Shown here: positions 27,001 through 33,744 of the stretch, piece after piece | How the letters are laid out: the number at the start of each line of letters is the position of its first letter | Position numbering within the stretch: position 1 is the stretch's first letter | Origin: Treponema sp. | Lineage (GTDB): Bacteria; Spirochaetota; Spirochaetia; Treponematales; Treponemataceae | Length of the DNA: 64,000 nucleotides | Direction of reading: 5' to 3' | Assembly (NCBI GenBank): GCA_017469785.1 | Contig: JAFUFU010000044.1 | Coordinates: 18,500-82,499 of the forward strand | Translations under genes and position numbers: made by a program | Notes under the pieces: generated by a model | Databases searched by the model: none | The model's input: only the letters and a program-made list of their open reading frames with translations | What the model was told of the DNA's origin: nothing

Positions 27001-27933
27001 CATGTCCGTGGTTCCGCGGTAAAATTCCGTGGTCACATTTCCGCCTGAAACGCTGGTTTTGCCCTTGAAATCATTGTAGATTTTTGCCGCATCGTTTGCC
27101 GTGACAGAAAAATACAGCTGTTCCGTTACGCCACTGTCAGAAGTACGGTAGCTTTCGATATTTTCAGCTTTGTAAAGCTGCTGGTAGTTGTACCATTTCT
27201 TGTAGTTCTCGTTGCTCGTGTTCGGCTCGGAATCAGCATTATAATACTGCGCGATAACAAGAGGATTCGCGTTCGACATGTCCGTGATGCCTGAAAATTC
27301 TGAATCAAAAAGCTTTTCACCGGCTTCGCTATAGAAAGAAACGACCAGATTTGAGATTCCGCTCTGGCAGGCTTCTGAGAAAGTGCCTTCGAGCTGAACC
27401 GTGCGTCCGTAAGATTTGGCAGAGTTTGAGCCTACCGAGGTCGGCTTGGTGAGTACAAGAAGAGGCGGAGTATTGTCGATTGAGAAAGAGCGTGAAGCCG
27501 TGCCGGAAGAGCGGCCTGCCTTGTCATAGGCTACAGCCTGAACTTCATAGTCACCGTCGCAGAACTGCCATCCGTTTGAGGAAGCGTAAAGTTCTTTATC
27601 GTAAGTGTTGAGATTTATTGTCCATGAACCGTCTGTGCTGATATTAGCGTTTGCCTTATAAACGGAGGTTTTTGATTCGTCTGAGTTCGTGCGCAAGACT
27701 TCGACCGCAACGTGTCCAATCGCCTTGTCATCAGACCATGTTCCGCCAAAAACAAACTGCTCCCGGATAACGGCAAGAGAAGGCGGATAAGTGATTTCGA
27801 GTTTCGGAGCCTCGGTATCGACAGAGGCGCCAAGACCTGAATCCTCGCCGCAGGAAAGAACCCATAAAGGACACAGAATACCCGTTACGGCCGCAACACA
27901 GAATTTTAAACTTTTAACAAATACTTTTTTCAT
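18028..27933 (-). CDS. Giant Ig-like repeat lipoprotein (about 3300 residues)
   Basis: A 3301-residue exported protein. The signal peptide ends in the lipobox-like WVLSC, with Cys28 as the likely lipidated residue, so it should be anchored in a membrane facing the periplasm or surface. From residue 40 to about 2300 it is a chain of Ig-like beta-sandwich units. Each is announced by a (V/I/L)D(T/N)xxP motif, such as VDTEAPKLEITYP, IDNTPPLLVLTKP, VDTESPSITC, VDTDSPKLKVVNPSG, LDNLGPDAITITSP and IDNTAPSFDTL, often followed by GTxSD. An IPT/TIG-like unit (about 2520-2610, with a run of six Asn after it) and a C-terminal region with propeller-like strands (VVLCWYDGVNKNLVLSY) follow. This suggests adhesion or binding of host or plant polymers (inference). 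ATG 27933 was chosen over a TTG two codons upstream. No clear ribosome site; monocistronic. Confidence 0.88.
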   Translation of the reverse strand: MKKVFVKSLKFCVAAVTGILCPLWVLSCGEDSGLGASVDTEAPKLEITYPPSLAVIREQFVFGGTWSDDKAIGHVAVEVLRTNSDESKTSVYKANANISTDGSWTINLNTYDKELYASSNGWQFCDGDYEVQAVAYDKAGRSSGTASRSFSIDNTPPLLVLTKPTSVGSNSAKSYGRTVQLEGTFSEACQSGISNLVVSFYSEAGEKLFDSEFSGITDMSNANPLVIAQYYNADSEPNTSNENYKKWYNYQQLYKAENIESYRTSDSGVTEQLYFSVTANDAAKIYNDFKGKTSVSGGNVTTEFYRGTTDMLNLINAKNKEFADFSVTMLRNYINKTDATYVGNENLQRILDEALSKSCAYSTESISSAVSNTETASGDVYLTFSVNPKNNPTYTVSGLAISPDATGDSYTEGYYNYFSDSAINVSITPGLDLNNLDTSTISIYYKKVGESDENKQLFWTWNEDEAVKYVKKLYDKDETEAKAMIAADPKTYRYTITSKDENTDALSLSSSLSASSGIEEIQNGYKYEFSVEGFDIDGQTFIASDSNGFGFFASANGSSPRMELGSEDKAQYKNLAALTAFKKDELDKLSFSGTIESESAISELLYSVTFSDTSSSASGGAKDVDISESLREGSSEIYEFAIDSLDLGDFTPVDNKLYTVTLEIRSRNDSGKGTLTRSYYLDTGSPSIANVAISTGYIEGEDIYINNTKPFKLSGMTTDNYLVSGTSYEFTSNGGTGSVESGTPLTAMSWSDSVNLSGLTGSGATLTVTATDSAGNVSSETYNIIFDTQAPTGKHVYDKKKKDLYFRVGEFDNESSEVSEAGLTWNNSLDKDVGGKYSSGTWGNSQTLTIRGTFEEDGSGLSMIYYKIFDHAPTSAEISSFKTNYASDKKGMFAPLSDSDDIEKYARRRVSYTKADGTKAFEEIQSSFRTTVSGFSAGSNYLVLLAVDNVGNVGIDTLEATSKNDSTVSANLDWNSGDAALSINVDTESPSITCTSHSGANYTNKTNEISISGKASDSASGVTSASIWVSGINSNGNPITVDVSLGGSTEENWEATLTNEIISKLTAGQSYNVQASVTDKAGNSSTSTIFTLQVDTDSPKLKVVNPSGNSTVNGVVSISGTTEYEGAGPTKLELYYSKTQPTSSTEASDLTLFGTIEDATKIYSWTFDDFDTYEVFDSSESNLVSKDLYIIPVVYDAAGNVSSFSAYTKYTVDRNSDRPVVRITSIDSADDWLKNAKISGTISDDDGIESFQISQNNSSWADVTVINGSWSYTITGGDNENIPLYFKIVDTGKYKDGNVIKTGSTFTTGAEVEFARPYYAYNSSSSESDNTVALLVNLDTAEPKIDVPSLVIGKNAESYTSTNSDGLDTVGNVAAEPESAEHIISTARYAGGDKKYIKVYVPVSEENISSVTLNIIDSKEVDETKNYKTVESGSEAEITEDSINLVPTTQTRDVSGVEYTYYESPAIRVPEASFTDGKETTSGTKTLSFAVLDKAGNTKTLTKTFSLDNLGPDAITITSPSESDEVTGTINIVGTASDSGVGIKSIEWLVPPADYTESMKDSALATLEGWRSDNNIKASASIFDFRFVSNQNTDLSLFDDTNQYKVEFDSSTNFYKIPIFFKSTDELGNIYIKRDYSILHNPDGDRPVTEFTYPTAADYDSGEEYATLAGTIRLSGTVEVPSRTASVGQVYIQIGSVAADGTVTWLSTAFSDEFTTLGGVITPTVSGTTVTKLGDYDNPIYVTSDWWGLKAETKSGAWSVSINSDNDLNPTSGTNNIAIRSCAINENGKMGLWSSPVYIHVDANAPSQSAVLRQYSTDPSAEADYEDSSKISIEKVYTADTYLKGKWYLVASLKDNDGLDVSSLKVRRGSASISNYELSDESTDSDGYKTRKLYVPIDTESMSGTTVTYTVYVEDNATPPHASTMTYSFYIDNTAPSFDTLKGNEVSLLGSTVPVVQNSNYLYTLGGDITEAGSGLKRVLFYFLREKVEDGSNVRILDAMVDSSSYATDYIPVTGVTTEIKKYTVSQGTSTYTMYGKTYSGSLDAAGTTFTSTSGSLADNKHIRAGGLIFVGGEYHKISSVSGNAATFEDAVTMSVTEAGFPYGQVVDNTESHTMNDTTHKYTVNGDDGDEMVETFTKRATTYTWDGTIYSDMMSDGPVTIVCIAFDEAGNVAEKRIETSIQNNAPRIAKLYLGTDLSGEGKYSENEFNTYQFVTASADGSYKDANDNFKSSVDFETGGSTYSNYGKAFEIRSGFVVVPEFTGGNGTIKMAWLKDASSVKTYQKNGDSNVTFKEESTSSDISATFTPVKNATSGETDTVRKYLLDSSDLSGLADGTGKAMSFTFWDSTDGTVCGKSSNYCFVRISDLVVALNDTKAPKSVIDPFKWNSLTDNSVYGSSATGSDAVTSYTGLQGHIELESDWEKSSKHSSTDLASELRDSDPKVSGKITMKGYAYDDQRLSSLWVSFDTLTPASGSYISAAGDYNKTAGSVTATSGTYVNSSDSMTYYQMAYYTPGSGWKASDAVISSGWEFSVEEKYLSQNGHKVAWTLSIDSEKIANTAKADVKARVIAFDHSYNVVDVSSVSTTLVNKDGSDNVPLYQMDVVPYVTQVVTHLSPYFRKAPSVYARTVLGSYPVYEGETIQFVGFNLGTNTAKVTVQGMTETTLINGSVNGSSVANTITLTTGTGSGASSGEIKVTVNGVAALNNYNNNDALGSYTGDVSDTNYTYAYNRQPNNNNNNVLTDDLKLDVWQFLNAAEPRNGKSDNPTMKISPKGRIGISFSNAVVYFSAPFIDNGSTQALNNIKSQTAIAQNYGWFTNNTFCFDQYGYPYAAAQSPDTDTAVGAAYLQFFSRQAGNTIYNMDLNENYQKIKNSSRIEAICIPIDSSETTWTTDIDRTQSLAMATSMPDPNSAPSATNKVTVHLAYWDNLTKQIRYRQGKVGAEPGDFGYTGVNGSATKSDGNGEKYWDSGTANDSMLDLQHCESDWPIQDKRFNHAYDSVSTNTNNHASGQHIYRVAGTSLGSSYASAYQVTTTYQGGKFVDIGVLPSTATAATPTVVLCWYDGVNKNLVLSYDTPSDSDTEKENNMYTGNWQSHAGEISSTGGMYCRMAIDADDGIHIAHYDSLSADLLYTYVPVSRGVPQTASAKTFTVDSFLSVGTWCTIDVAKDDSGNHVPRIGYFVPANEDTSAAARIAYPVKFDNGYPTFAGSDDSDMFTGNWEISTIPTTGIPIIDRVNVGVHKDSDGKLIAIPKGGTNRKTVSAVNKSSYPVSDSTTVYGNGTTNPAVVYCLDDGPVELAQKK

Positions 27934-28032
27934 AACCAACGCTCATGGAATACGAGGAATAGGATTGGTCGATAGGTATGGAACCGTTTCCATATTTTAG
28001 ATACGATTCCATACCAACTAACTTTTTTTATT
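27934..28032 (-). promoter_or_regulatory. Structured 5' leader of the giant lipoprotein gene
   Basis: About 100 bases lie between the predicted start site and the ATG. On the transcript the segment GGTATGGAA (28007-28015) is followed by TATGGAA (27988-27994), TTCCATACC (27975-27983) and ATTCCAT (27945-27951, about 11 bases before the ATG). The third can pair with either of the first two, and the fourth can pair with the first, so mutually exclusive hairpins are possible, one occluding the start region. Confidence 0.4.
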
Positions 28033-28038
28033 ATTTTC

Positions 28039-28068
28039 AGTATCGGACCAAAAAAGCAATTTTGTCAA
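28039..28068 (-). promoter_or_regulatory. Promoter of the giant lipoprotein gene
   Basis: On the minus strand a perfect TTGACA (28063-28068), 18-base spacer, GATACT (28039-28044). It predicts a start near 28032 and, unlike many genes here, a long leader. Confidence 0.55.
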
Positions 28069-28133
28069 CTTTTTTTGAGTAATTCTGTTATTTATTTAGA
28101 TAATACAGTTCTAATATCTCCATTTTCTCCAAA

Positions 28134-31010
28134 TTACTTGCTCTTCATTGTGTACACACCGTCCCATACTTTAGGCAGGCCGTTTTTGATGAAGTCCTCG
28201 CAGCGTTCCATGAAGACTTTTGAGCTTTCGTCCTTGGGATAAAGCTCGGCTGACTGCTTGTAAAGGGCGTAAGCCTGCTTCAAATCATTGATATCCTTGG
28301 GGGCAGTCGGGTTTTCAATCCCCTTGAGATACCAGTCCATGCCCTCGTTGAACAATTCAGTTGCCCGGATGCGTTTTTCGCTCAATTCCGAGCGCAGGCC
28401 GATAATCGAGTAGATTCCGACAGGTCGTTTGACGTTTATGACGCGGACACAGTCCAGTTTTCGGGCGACCAGCTTTCCTTCGTTGTCGCCGCTGTTTGCC
28501 GCAAGCCATGTTGATTCGGAGCACATAATCCATGAGCCGTAGACTTTATTGGTTCCCTCAAGACGGCTGGCAAGATTCACGTTGTTTCCCATTATCGTGT
28601 AGTTAAGCTTCTTTTCGGTTCCCATGTTTCCTACGACCATGTTTCCGGTGTTCAAACCTACCCTCGAATGGAGGAAGAATATTTCCCCGGTGGCGGGATT
28701 TACTGGCAGACGGTTTTTGTTTTCCTCATTGAAGCGGTTCTCAGCCTGAAGCATACGGATTCCGGCAACGCAGGCGTCAAAGGCATTGTTTTCATCGTGA
28801 ACCGGCGCGCCAAAGAAGGAAACGATCTCATCTCCAACGTACTTATCAATAGTGCCGTTGTTGTCCATGATGGCGTCGCTGAGAACGCCGAGATAGTCAT
28901 TCAAAATCGCTACAAGCCGTTCAGCGCCCTTGTCCTCGCCCTCTTCATTATTGATGATTTCAGTAAAAGCCGAGAAAGACTTGACATCGCTGAAAAGAGC
29001 CGTGAGATTGTCGCTCTTTCCGCCCAAGCTTGCCAGAGCCGGATTTTTTACAATCTGGTCAACAACAGCCGGAGCGACGTAAGCGCCGAAAGTCGTCTGG
29101 AGGAATTTTTTGTCTTTTTCGCTGGTTGCGAACCGGTAGATTGTCATGCCAATATAAGATGAAAAGGCAATCAGGAATGCACAGAGAGCCGGGATATACA
29201 CGTTGAAACCAATCATCAGGGCAAAAGGAATGAAAAGGCTCAGCAGGACCAGGCTGATACCCGTCAGATTCTGCACAAGGGCTCTTTTCCCGGCAGGAAT
29301 CACGATAAGCAGGAAAGCAAGGATAGTGATAATCACGATAGCCCAGCCCCACTCAATCGGATAAATGAAATTCTGATTCATAATCGTGTTGTACACGTTC
29401 GCATGGGTTCCGACGTTCATGTAAGCACGTTCAAAAGGCGTGGTACCCAAATCAGTTGTAGAGCTGGCCGTGTGTCCTAGAATACAGAATGCGTTGGCGT
29501 AGACAGCCTTCTTTTCAGCAAAAATTGAATTGTAGAGTTTGTCTTCGCTCGACAGGGTTTCAAACAGCGAGGCAAGGTCATTCTGAATCGAATCAAATTC
29601 CTCTTCCGGAATATAATTTCTCAGGAGAATCAGACGCTCGGCGATTTCATCGAGGGCGTTTCCTTCGCAGAAAGCCGTGGCGGCCTCAAAGAAATCTTTT
29701 CGAGCCTGAAAATATTGCATGTAGTCAGCGTATTCAATTCCGCCGCCGATTGCCGTTCCGTCTATAGTGTAACCCTCACATTTATCGAGCAGGAAATTCT
29801 TGAAATCAGTAATGTCACCATAATCAGAGACGAGCTGGCGCACGGTCATGGCAGACTCAAGGGGCGCGGTGTCGAGAGCGCCAACTGATGCAGAATCAAG
29901 GGAATCCAAAAAGCCCTGGAGACTCTTAAGCTCCGTAACGATATTTTTTTCAAGTTCATCGAGCTGCGCAAGGAAGTACATGCTCTCGTGGCGGAATGAA
30001 TCTATATAAATAGAATGAAGCCAGTTAATAAGCATTTTTCCGTTTGAATCAAGGGGGATCGCTATGTTTTTGCCTCCGAGACTCTGGCATCCGTTCAATT
30101 TGAGGGATTTTCGTTCCCGAATAATACTCTCAGGATTCAAAATTCGCAGAAGCGGGGAAAAGGCCAGCTGGGCAGAAAACACGTCGTCTTTCTTGTTCAG
30201 GAGCTCAATCCTTCGGCGGGTTCCATCCATATCAATTATGACGTTGGTGAACCCCGCGCCGGCAGCATGACTTGCAAACTGATGCATTACCGGTGAAAAA
30301 CCGATGAGATATTTTTTGAGATAGTACGGATCGTTCCAGTCAGGCTTGTCACCTGTGAAATTGTCGATGAACGATGTTTTCACGCTGTCCAGGCGGCCCT
30401 GCCTGAAATCCCTGAGAATCAAATCTTCTTTGTCCTCGACGTTGTAGAGAAAACGCTGCTTGACGTAGTCGATTTCCTCATCGGTATACTTCATGTCGAT
30501 GTCCAGGGTATTGATTGTCAGCCATGTATTTCCGAAAAACTGAATGGCCCTGGCAAAGTAATCGTCATTGTCTTTGATGAAACTCTCGAAATTCGGCCTT
30601 GAGCCGTCAAAGTTGGATGCGGCGGCGATAATCGCGTCCTCATCCACGGCAAGATTCGATGGAGAAAGATACTCAATATCGAATACGGCCGTACTTGCGC
30701 CGAATTCTTTCATTCGCAGAAGGGCATTTGCAAAAATATCACGGGGCCACGGCCAGGTTTTCATATTCTGGAATGACTCATTGCTCGTTGAGAGATTGTC
30801 GGCCTCCACAAGCAGGACTTCGCCCCGAGTCTCTGGCGGACGCGAAAATCCAAGCATCAAATCGTAGACCCTGTAGTCAAATTTCTGCAAGGCTCCGATA
30901 GCTGCTACAAGTGACCAAAAAACTATGGAAGAAGTGACGATAATCGCCGCTATTGCCTTTCTTGAAAGTGATTTTTTTGAAATTTTAAGTTTTTTCGTGT
31001 CTTTTCCCAT
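28134..31010 (-). CDS. CHASE2-domain adenylate/guanylate cyclase
   Basis: A 958-residue membrane receptor cyclase. After an N-terminal helix (about 20-40) comes a large extracytoplasmic CHASE2-type sensor (about 45-540; start FDYRVYDLMLGFSRPPETRG). Three closely spaced transmembrane helices follow (about 545-640), which is the CHASE2 layout. The class III cyclase domain (about 665-850) has the metal-binding Asp in LTALFSDVKSFS and the motif IDKYVGDEIVSFFGAPVHDE, and would make cAMP (or cGMP). The C-terminal 100 residues include a TPR-like helical part. A -10 box ends seven bases before the ATG and there is no ribosome site. It is divergent from a secreted protein / beta-barrel / FecR-like operon; CHASE2 cyclases and FecR-domain proteins are recurrent neighbours, so these are likely one signalling unit. 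Confidence 0.92.
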   Translation of the reverse strand: MGKDTKKLKISKKSLSRKAIAAIIVTSSIVFWSLVAAIGALQKFDYRVYDLMLGFSRPPETRGEVLLVEADNLSTSNESFQNMKTWPWPRDIFANALLRMKEFGASTAVFDIEYLSPSNLAVDEDAIIAAASNFDGSRPNFESFIKDNDDYFARAIQFFGNTWLTINTLDIDMKYTDEEIDYVKQRFLYNVEDKEDLILRDFRQGRLDSVKTSFIDNFTGDKPDWNDPYYLKKYLIGFSPVMHQFASHAAGAGFTNVIIDMDGTRRRIELLNKKDDVFSAQLAFSPLLRILNPESIIRERKSLKLNGCQSLGGKNIAIPLDSNGKMLINWLHSIYIDSFRHESMYFLAQLDELEKNIVTELKSLQGFLDSLDSASVGALDTAPLESAMTVRQLVSDYGDITDFKNFLLDKCEGYTIDGTAIGGGIEYADYMQYFQARKDFFEAATAFCEGNALDEIAERLILLRNYIPEEEFDSIQNDLASLFETLSSEDKLYNSIFAEKKAVYANAFCILGHTASSTTDLGTTPFERAYMNVGTHANVYNTIMNQNFIYPIEWGWAIVIITILAFLLIVIPAGKRALVQNLTGISLVLLSLFIPFALMIGFNVYIPALCAFLIAFSSYIGMTIYRFATSEKDKKFLQTTFGAYVAPAVVDQIVKNPALASLGGKSDNLTALFSDVKSFSAFTEIINNEEGEDKGAERLVAILNDYLGVLSDAIMDNNGTIDKYVGDEIVSFFGAPVHDENNAFDACVAGIRMLQAENRFNEENKNRLPVNPATGEIFFLHSRVGLNTGNMVVGNMGTEKKLNYTIMGNNVNLASRLEGTNKVYGSWIMCSESTWLAANSGDNEGKLVARKLDCVRVINVKRPVGIYSIIGLRSELSEKRIRATELFNEGMDWYLKGIENPTAPKDINDLKQAYALYKQSAELYPKDESSKVFMERCEDFIKNGLPKVWDGVYTMKSK

Positions 31011-31017
31011 GACAAAC

Positions 31018-31046
31018 AGTATAACACAGTTTATAATGAATCAGAA
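31018..31046 (-). promoter_or_regulatory. Candidate leaderless promoter of the CHASE2 cyclase gene
   Basis: TATACT (31018-31023 on the minus strand) ends seven bases before the ATG at 31010. The -35 position 17 bases upstream holds only a weak TTCTGA (31041-31046). Confidence 0.45.
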
Positions 31047-31119
31047 GTTTTATTTTAAAACTTTCTTAAAAAATCGTAGAAACCACTTTTTCCCGAAACA
31101 AAAAGGAGTAACAGTAAAA

Positions 31120-31593
31120 ATGAAGAAATCTTTAATTCTACTGCTCGCCGGTCTTTTCGTGGCAATTCCTGTTTTTTCACAAAGTTCTGAGCAACTGTCG
31201 CAGATTATTAAAACAGAAAAGCTCACGTATGCACTCGCTTCGTATCTTCCGGCACTGCAGGCCCAGCTCATCACAGACGAAGACTCAATAGGCTCTTTCT
31301 CTGACCAGTCCACGTCAGCATTCGATGTTCTTAAATCAAAGGGGTTTATCGCTGAAAACGCTTCCGCAGATTCACAGATTACACTGGCAGCGCTCAGTGA
31401 CCTCTACCTCAAGACGATTGGTATCAAAGGCGGTCTCTTCTATACCATTACAAAATCTCCGCGCTACGCATTCAAAGAACTGAAAGCAAAGGGAATCCTT
31501 CCGCAAGAAGCAGACCCGTCTATGAGCGTGTCTGGCAGAGAGGCTCTTGATATTTTCAGCGACTGCCTTGAGCTCACAGGAGGTAACGAATAA
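31120..31593 (+). CDS. Small secreted protein of unknown function, first gene of the FecR operon
   Basis: A 157-residue protein with a signal peptide (MKKSLILLLAGLFVAIPVFS). The mature part is helical and polar, with two similar segments (STSAFDVLKSKGFIAENAS and SPRYAFKELKAKGILPQEADP) that look like a duplicated unit of about 60 residues, perhaps a packing or peptidoglycan-facing module. I do not recognise the family. The ATG at 31120 follows AAAAGGAG by eleven bases and coincides with the signal peptide, so longer in-frame versions are rejected. Its stop codon overlaps the next gene's ATG (TAATG), so translation is coupled to the beta-barrel gene. Confidence 0.75.
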   Translation: MKKSLILLLAGLFVAIPVFSQSSEQLSQIIKTEKLTYALASYLPALQAQLITDEDSIGSFSDQSTSAFDVLKSKGFIAENASADSQITLAALSDLYLKTIGIKGGLFYTITKSPRYAFKELKAKGILPQEADPSMSVSGREALDIFSDCLELTGGNE

Positions 31594-32810
31594 TGGAGCT
31601 CCTCAAAAAATCACTGATTTGTGCCTTCGCCCTCGCTTCAGCCGGAATGCTCTCGGCTCTTGAAACAGGCGGGCTTGTCACGAACGACACTACATTCGCA
31701 AACGAAGAAAAGGACGGCTCCCTAAAACTCAACCAGAAAAACGGGGCAAGCCTGTGGCTCCGCGCCCCGCTCTCAGAAGACGGTTCCAGCTATTTTTCTG
31801 CAGAAGGCTCATTCACTAGCGAATACATTGCCAGCGAAGAAGATTCTGACAAAAAGCTCAAGCTCACCCTTGACGCAACCCTGTTCAAGCTCGTGCTCCA
31901 AAAGCAGCTGGATTCTGCAGAAATCAATTTTTCCGCAGGCCGCTTCTACAATTCTGACCTGACAGGAATCATTTACACCCAGAACGGAGACGGCGCAAAA
32001 ATCGAGGCGGCTTTTCCCCGCTTTGAAATCACGGCTTTCGGCGCTTACACTGGTCTTCTCAACGCCAAAAACGTCACGATTATTGACTTCCCGGAATCAA
32101 GCGAACTTACCACGGACTTGACCGACAAAGAAAAGACACTTTATGTCACAGCCAAAAAATTCGTCGTCGGCTCGCTGACATTCACTCTTCCGAACATTTT
32201 CGCAAACCAGACCATCGCCATGGAAGGCTTGGGAGCATTCTCACTTGAATCAACAAAATACAACCGGGTGTATGGCACTCTCGCCCTCACAGGCCCGATT
32301 GTATCGCCCATGTTCTACAATCTTTCCTCAAGCATCGGGATGTTCAAATACGAGGACTCAGACTGGGAAAAATCAAATCTTACCACGGCGTCAATTTCAG
32401 TCTATCCTGATTTCAAATCAATGTCTCTTTCTCTGAACGGTCTTTACGCTTCAGGCTCACAGGGTAGCTTCAAGCCATTCCAGGGCTTTACCAGCGGAAC
32501 TGCAGTCAGCTCCCTTCTAGAGCCTGAATACACGGCCCTGGCGAAAGCCGGTCTTTCAGCGTCAATCAAACCGGTTCAGAACGTCCTCCTTGCGGCAAGC
32601 GGCGATATCGTTTTTGACGCGGCGGCAGGCGATGAGGGTAACAAAATCGAGCAGGCAGGATTTGAATATTCAGTAAGCGTGAACATTCAGGCCCTGAGCG
32701 ATGTTTCGCTGGGAGCCGGGCTCACTCAGTACATCGGCAAAGAAGATTACGAAGGCACAATCGGCGCAAGCAAAACGCAGATTAAAATCAGCGCGGCTAT
32801 CGCATTCTAG
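31593..32810 (+). CDS. Outer-membrane beta-barrel protein
   Basis: A 405-residue protein with signal peptide (cleavage near MLSA-LETGG). The mature sequence alternates polar and hydrophobic residues in many short strands (ASLWLRAPL, INFSAGRFYNS, FEITAFGAYTG, SLTFTLPNIFA, AGLSASIKPVQNVLLAASGDIVF, VSLGAGLTQYIG) and ends in ISAAIAF with a terminal Phe, the usual signature for BAM-dependent insertion. It is most likely a porin-like or structural barrel; no substrate can be inferred. It is translationally coupled to the secreted protein before it (ribosome site AGGAGG inside that gene) and followed after 19 bases by the FecR-like gene. Confidence 0.8.
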   Translation: MELLKKSLICAFALASAGMLSALETGGLVTNDTTFANEEKDGSLKLNQKNGASLWLRAPLSEDGSSYFSAEGSFTSEYIASEEDSDKKLKLTLDATLFKLVLQKQLDSAEINFSAGRFYNSDLTGIIYTQNGDGAKIEAAFPRFEITAFGAYTGLLNAKNVTIIDFPESSELTTDLTDKEKTLYVTAKKFVVGSLTFTLPNIFANQTIAMEGLGAFSLESTKYNRVYGTLALTGPIVSPMFYNLSSSIGMFKYEDSDWEKSNLTTASISVYPDFKSMSLSLNGLYASGSQGSFKPFQGFTSGTAVSSLLEPEYTALAKAGLSASIKPVQNVLLAASGDIVFDAAAGDEGNKIEQAGFEYSVSVNIQALSDVSLGAGLTQYIGKEDYEGTIGASKTQIKISAAIAF

Positions 32811-32829
32811 CATAATATAGGAGGGAAAA

Positions 32830-33651
32830 ATGAAAAAATTTATTCTTTCGATTATTTTTACGGCAATTGCATTCTCTTCATTTGCAATGCAGGCAACCGT
32901 CATTTCCGCAAAAGGTAAGGCAGAAATGCAGAGCGGAGATTCCTGGGTAGCCCTCAAAACAGGCGACTCGCTGAATCAGGGTACGGTTATCCAGACCGGC
33001 TTCAAGTCAGAAGTCGTCCTAAAAATCAAAGAATCGACCGTAACTGTAGCTCCTCTCACAAGAATCACCTTGCAGACTCTTGCAGAGCGTGAAGGATTGT
33101 CCGGAGCAAAAGGAAAGGACGAAACGGCAATTTTCCTCGATACAGGCTCCCTTAAATCAAACGTCCAGAAGTCGGCTGACCGCCGTGTCGGATTCACAGT
33201 ACGCTCTCCGGTTGCAACAGCTTCGGTACGAGGTACAGGCTTTGGCTTCAAAACAAGATACCGCTCAGTCAAGCTTTCAACAACGAACGGAAAAGTCGCT
33301 TTCTGGCGTAACACCGCAAAAAGCGAAGAGGCCCTCAACAATGCAAGCAGCGGTCCTGTCGGCGAGGGCGGCGATGGCAACTCAGCTCAGGACATTTCTG
33401 ATTATGCAGCGGCAAATGCGATTGTCGTCTCGCAGGGCGAATCGGCATCAGCCAAACAGACTGGCGGCATGGTTTCTCCGGCACAGTCAGCCCGTTCAAA
33501 TTCCAGCGATATCGGAAACGGAACACGCTCAGCCTCAGACGCAGAGAAGCCAAGTACATTTGGCGTTGCTAAGGCTTCTTCACAGGGCGGAAGCAAAAAC
33601 ACCGCGAAAATCGGCTCGCTTGTTGTATCAGTCGTCACCGATGATGACTAA
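32830..33651 (+). CDS. Periplasmic FecR-domain protein
   Basis: A 273-residue protein with signal peptide (MKKFILSIIFTAIAFSSFA). The FecR domain lies at about 22-165 and shows the family pattern: GKAEMQSGDSWVALKTGDSLNQGTVIQTG, then SEVVLKIKESTVTVAPLTRITL, and the conserved RSPVATASVRGTGFGF near residue 135. The C-terminal third is low-complexity Ser/Ala/Gly/Gln. There is no FecI-type sigma factor nearby and no transmembrane helix after the signal, so it is not a classical anti-sigma factor. Proteins of this type occur beside CHASE2 cyclases, as here across the divergent intergenic region, and may feed an envelope signal to them. Ribosome site AGGAGG; strong terminator downstream. Confidence 0.88.
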   Translation: MKKFILSIIFTAIAFSSFAMQATVISAKGKAEMQSGDSWVALKTGDSLNQGTVIQTGFKSEVVLKIKESTVTVAPLTRITLQTLAEREGLSGAKGKDETAIFLDTGSLKSNVQKSADRRVGFTVRSPVATASVRGTGFGFKTRYRSVKLSTTNGKVAFWRNTAKSEEALNNASSGPVGEGGDGNSAQDISDYAAANAIVVSQGESASAKQTGGMVSPAQSARSNSSDIGNGTRSASDAEKPSTFGVAKASSQGGSKNTAKIGSLVVSVVTDDD

Positions 33652-33669
33652 GTAAATCAAGCCTATAAA

Positions 33670-33698
33670 GGTCGTTGCAAACAGCAACGACCTTTTTT
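33670..33698 (+). terminator. Rho-independent terminator after the FecR-like gene
   Basis: Perfect 9-base stem GGTCGTTGC / GCAACGACC with a 5-base loop, followed by six Ts. It ends the secreted protein / barrel / FecR operon. Confidence 0.9.
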
Positions 33699-33711
33699 GC
33701 AGGCTCACCTT

Positions 33712-33738
33712 TTGCAAATCCTTTTTTTTTGATAAACT
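33712..33738 (+). promoter_or_regulatory. Candidate leaderless promoter of the lipoprotein gene
   Basis: TTGCAA (33712-33717), 15-base spacer, TAAACT (33733-33738), then six bases to the ATG at 33745. No ribosome site is present. The spacer is shorter than ideal. Confidence 0.45.
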
Positions 33739-33744
33739 GTACTC

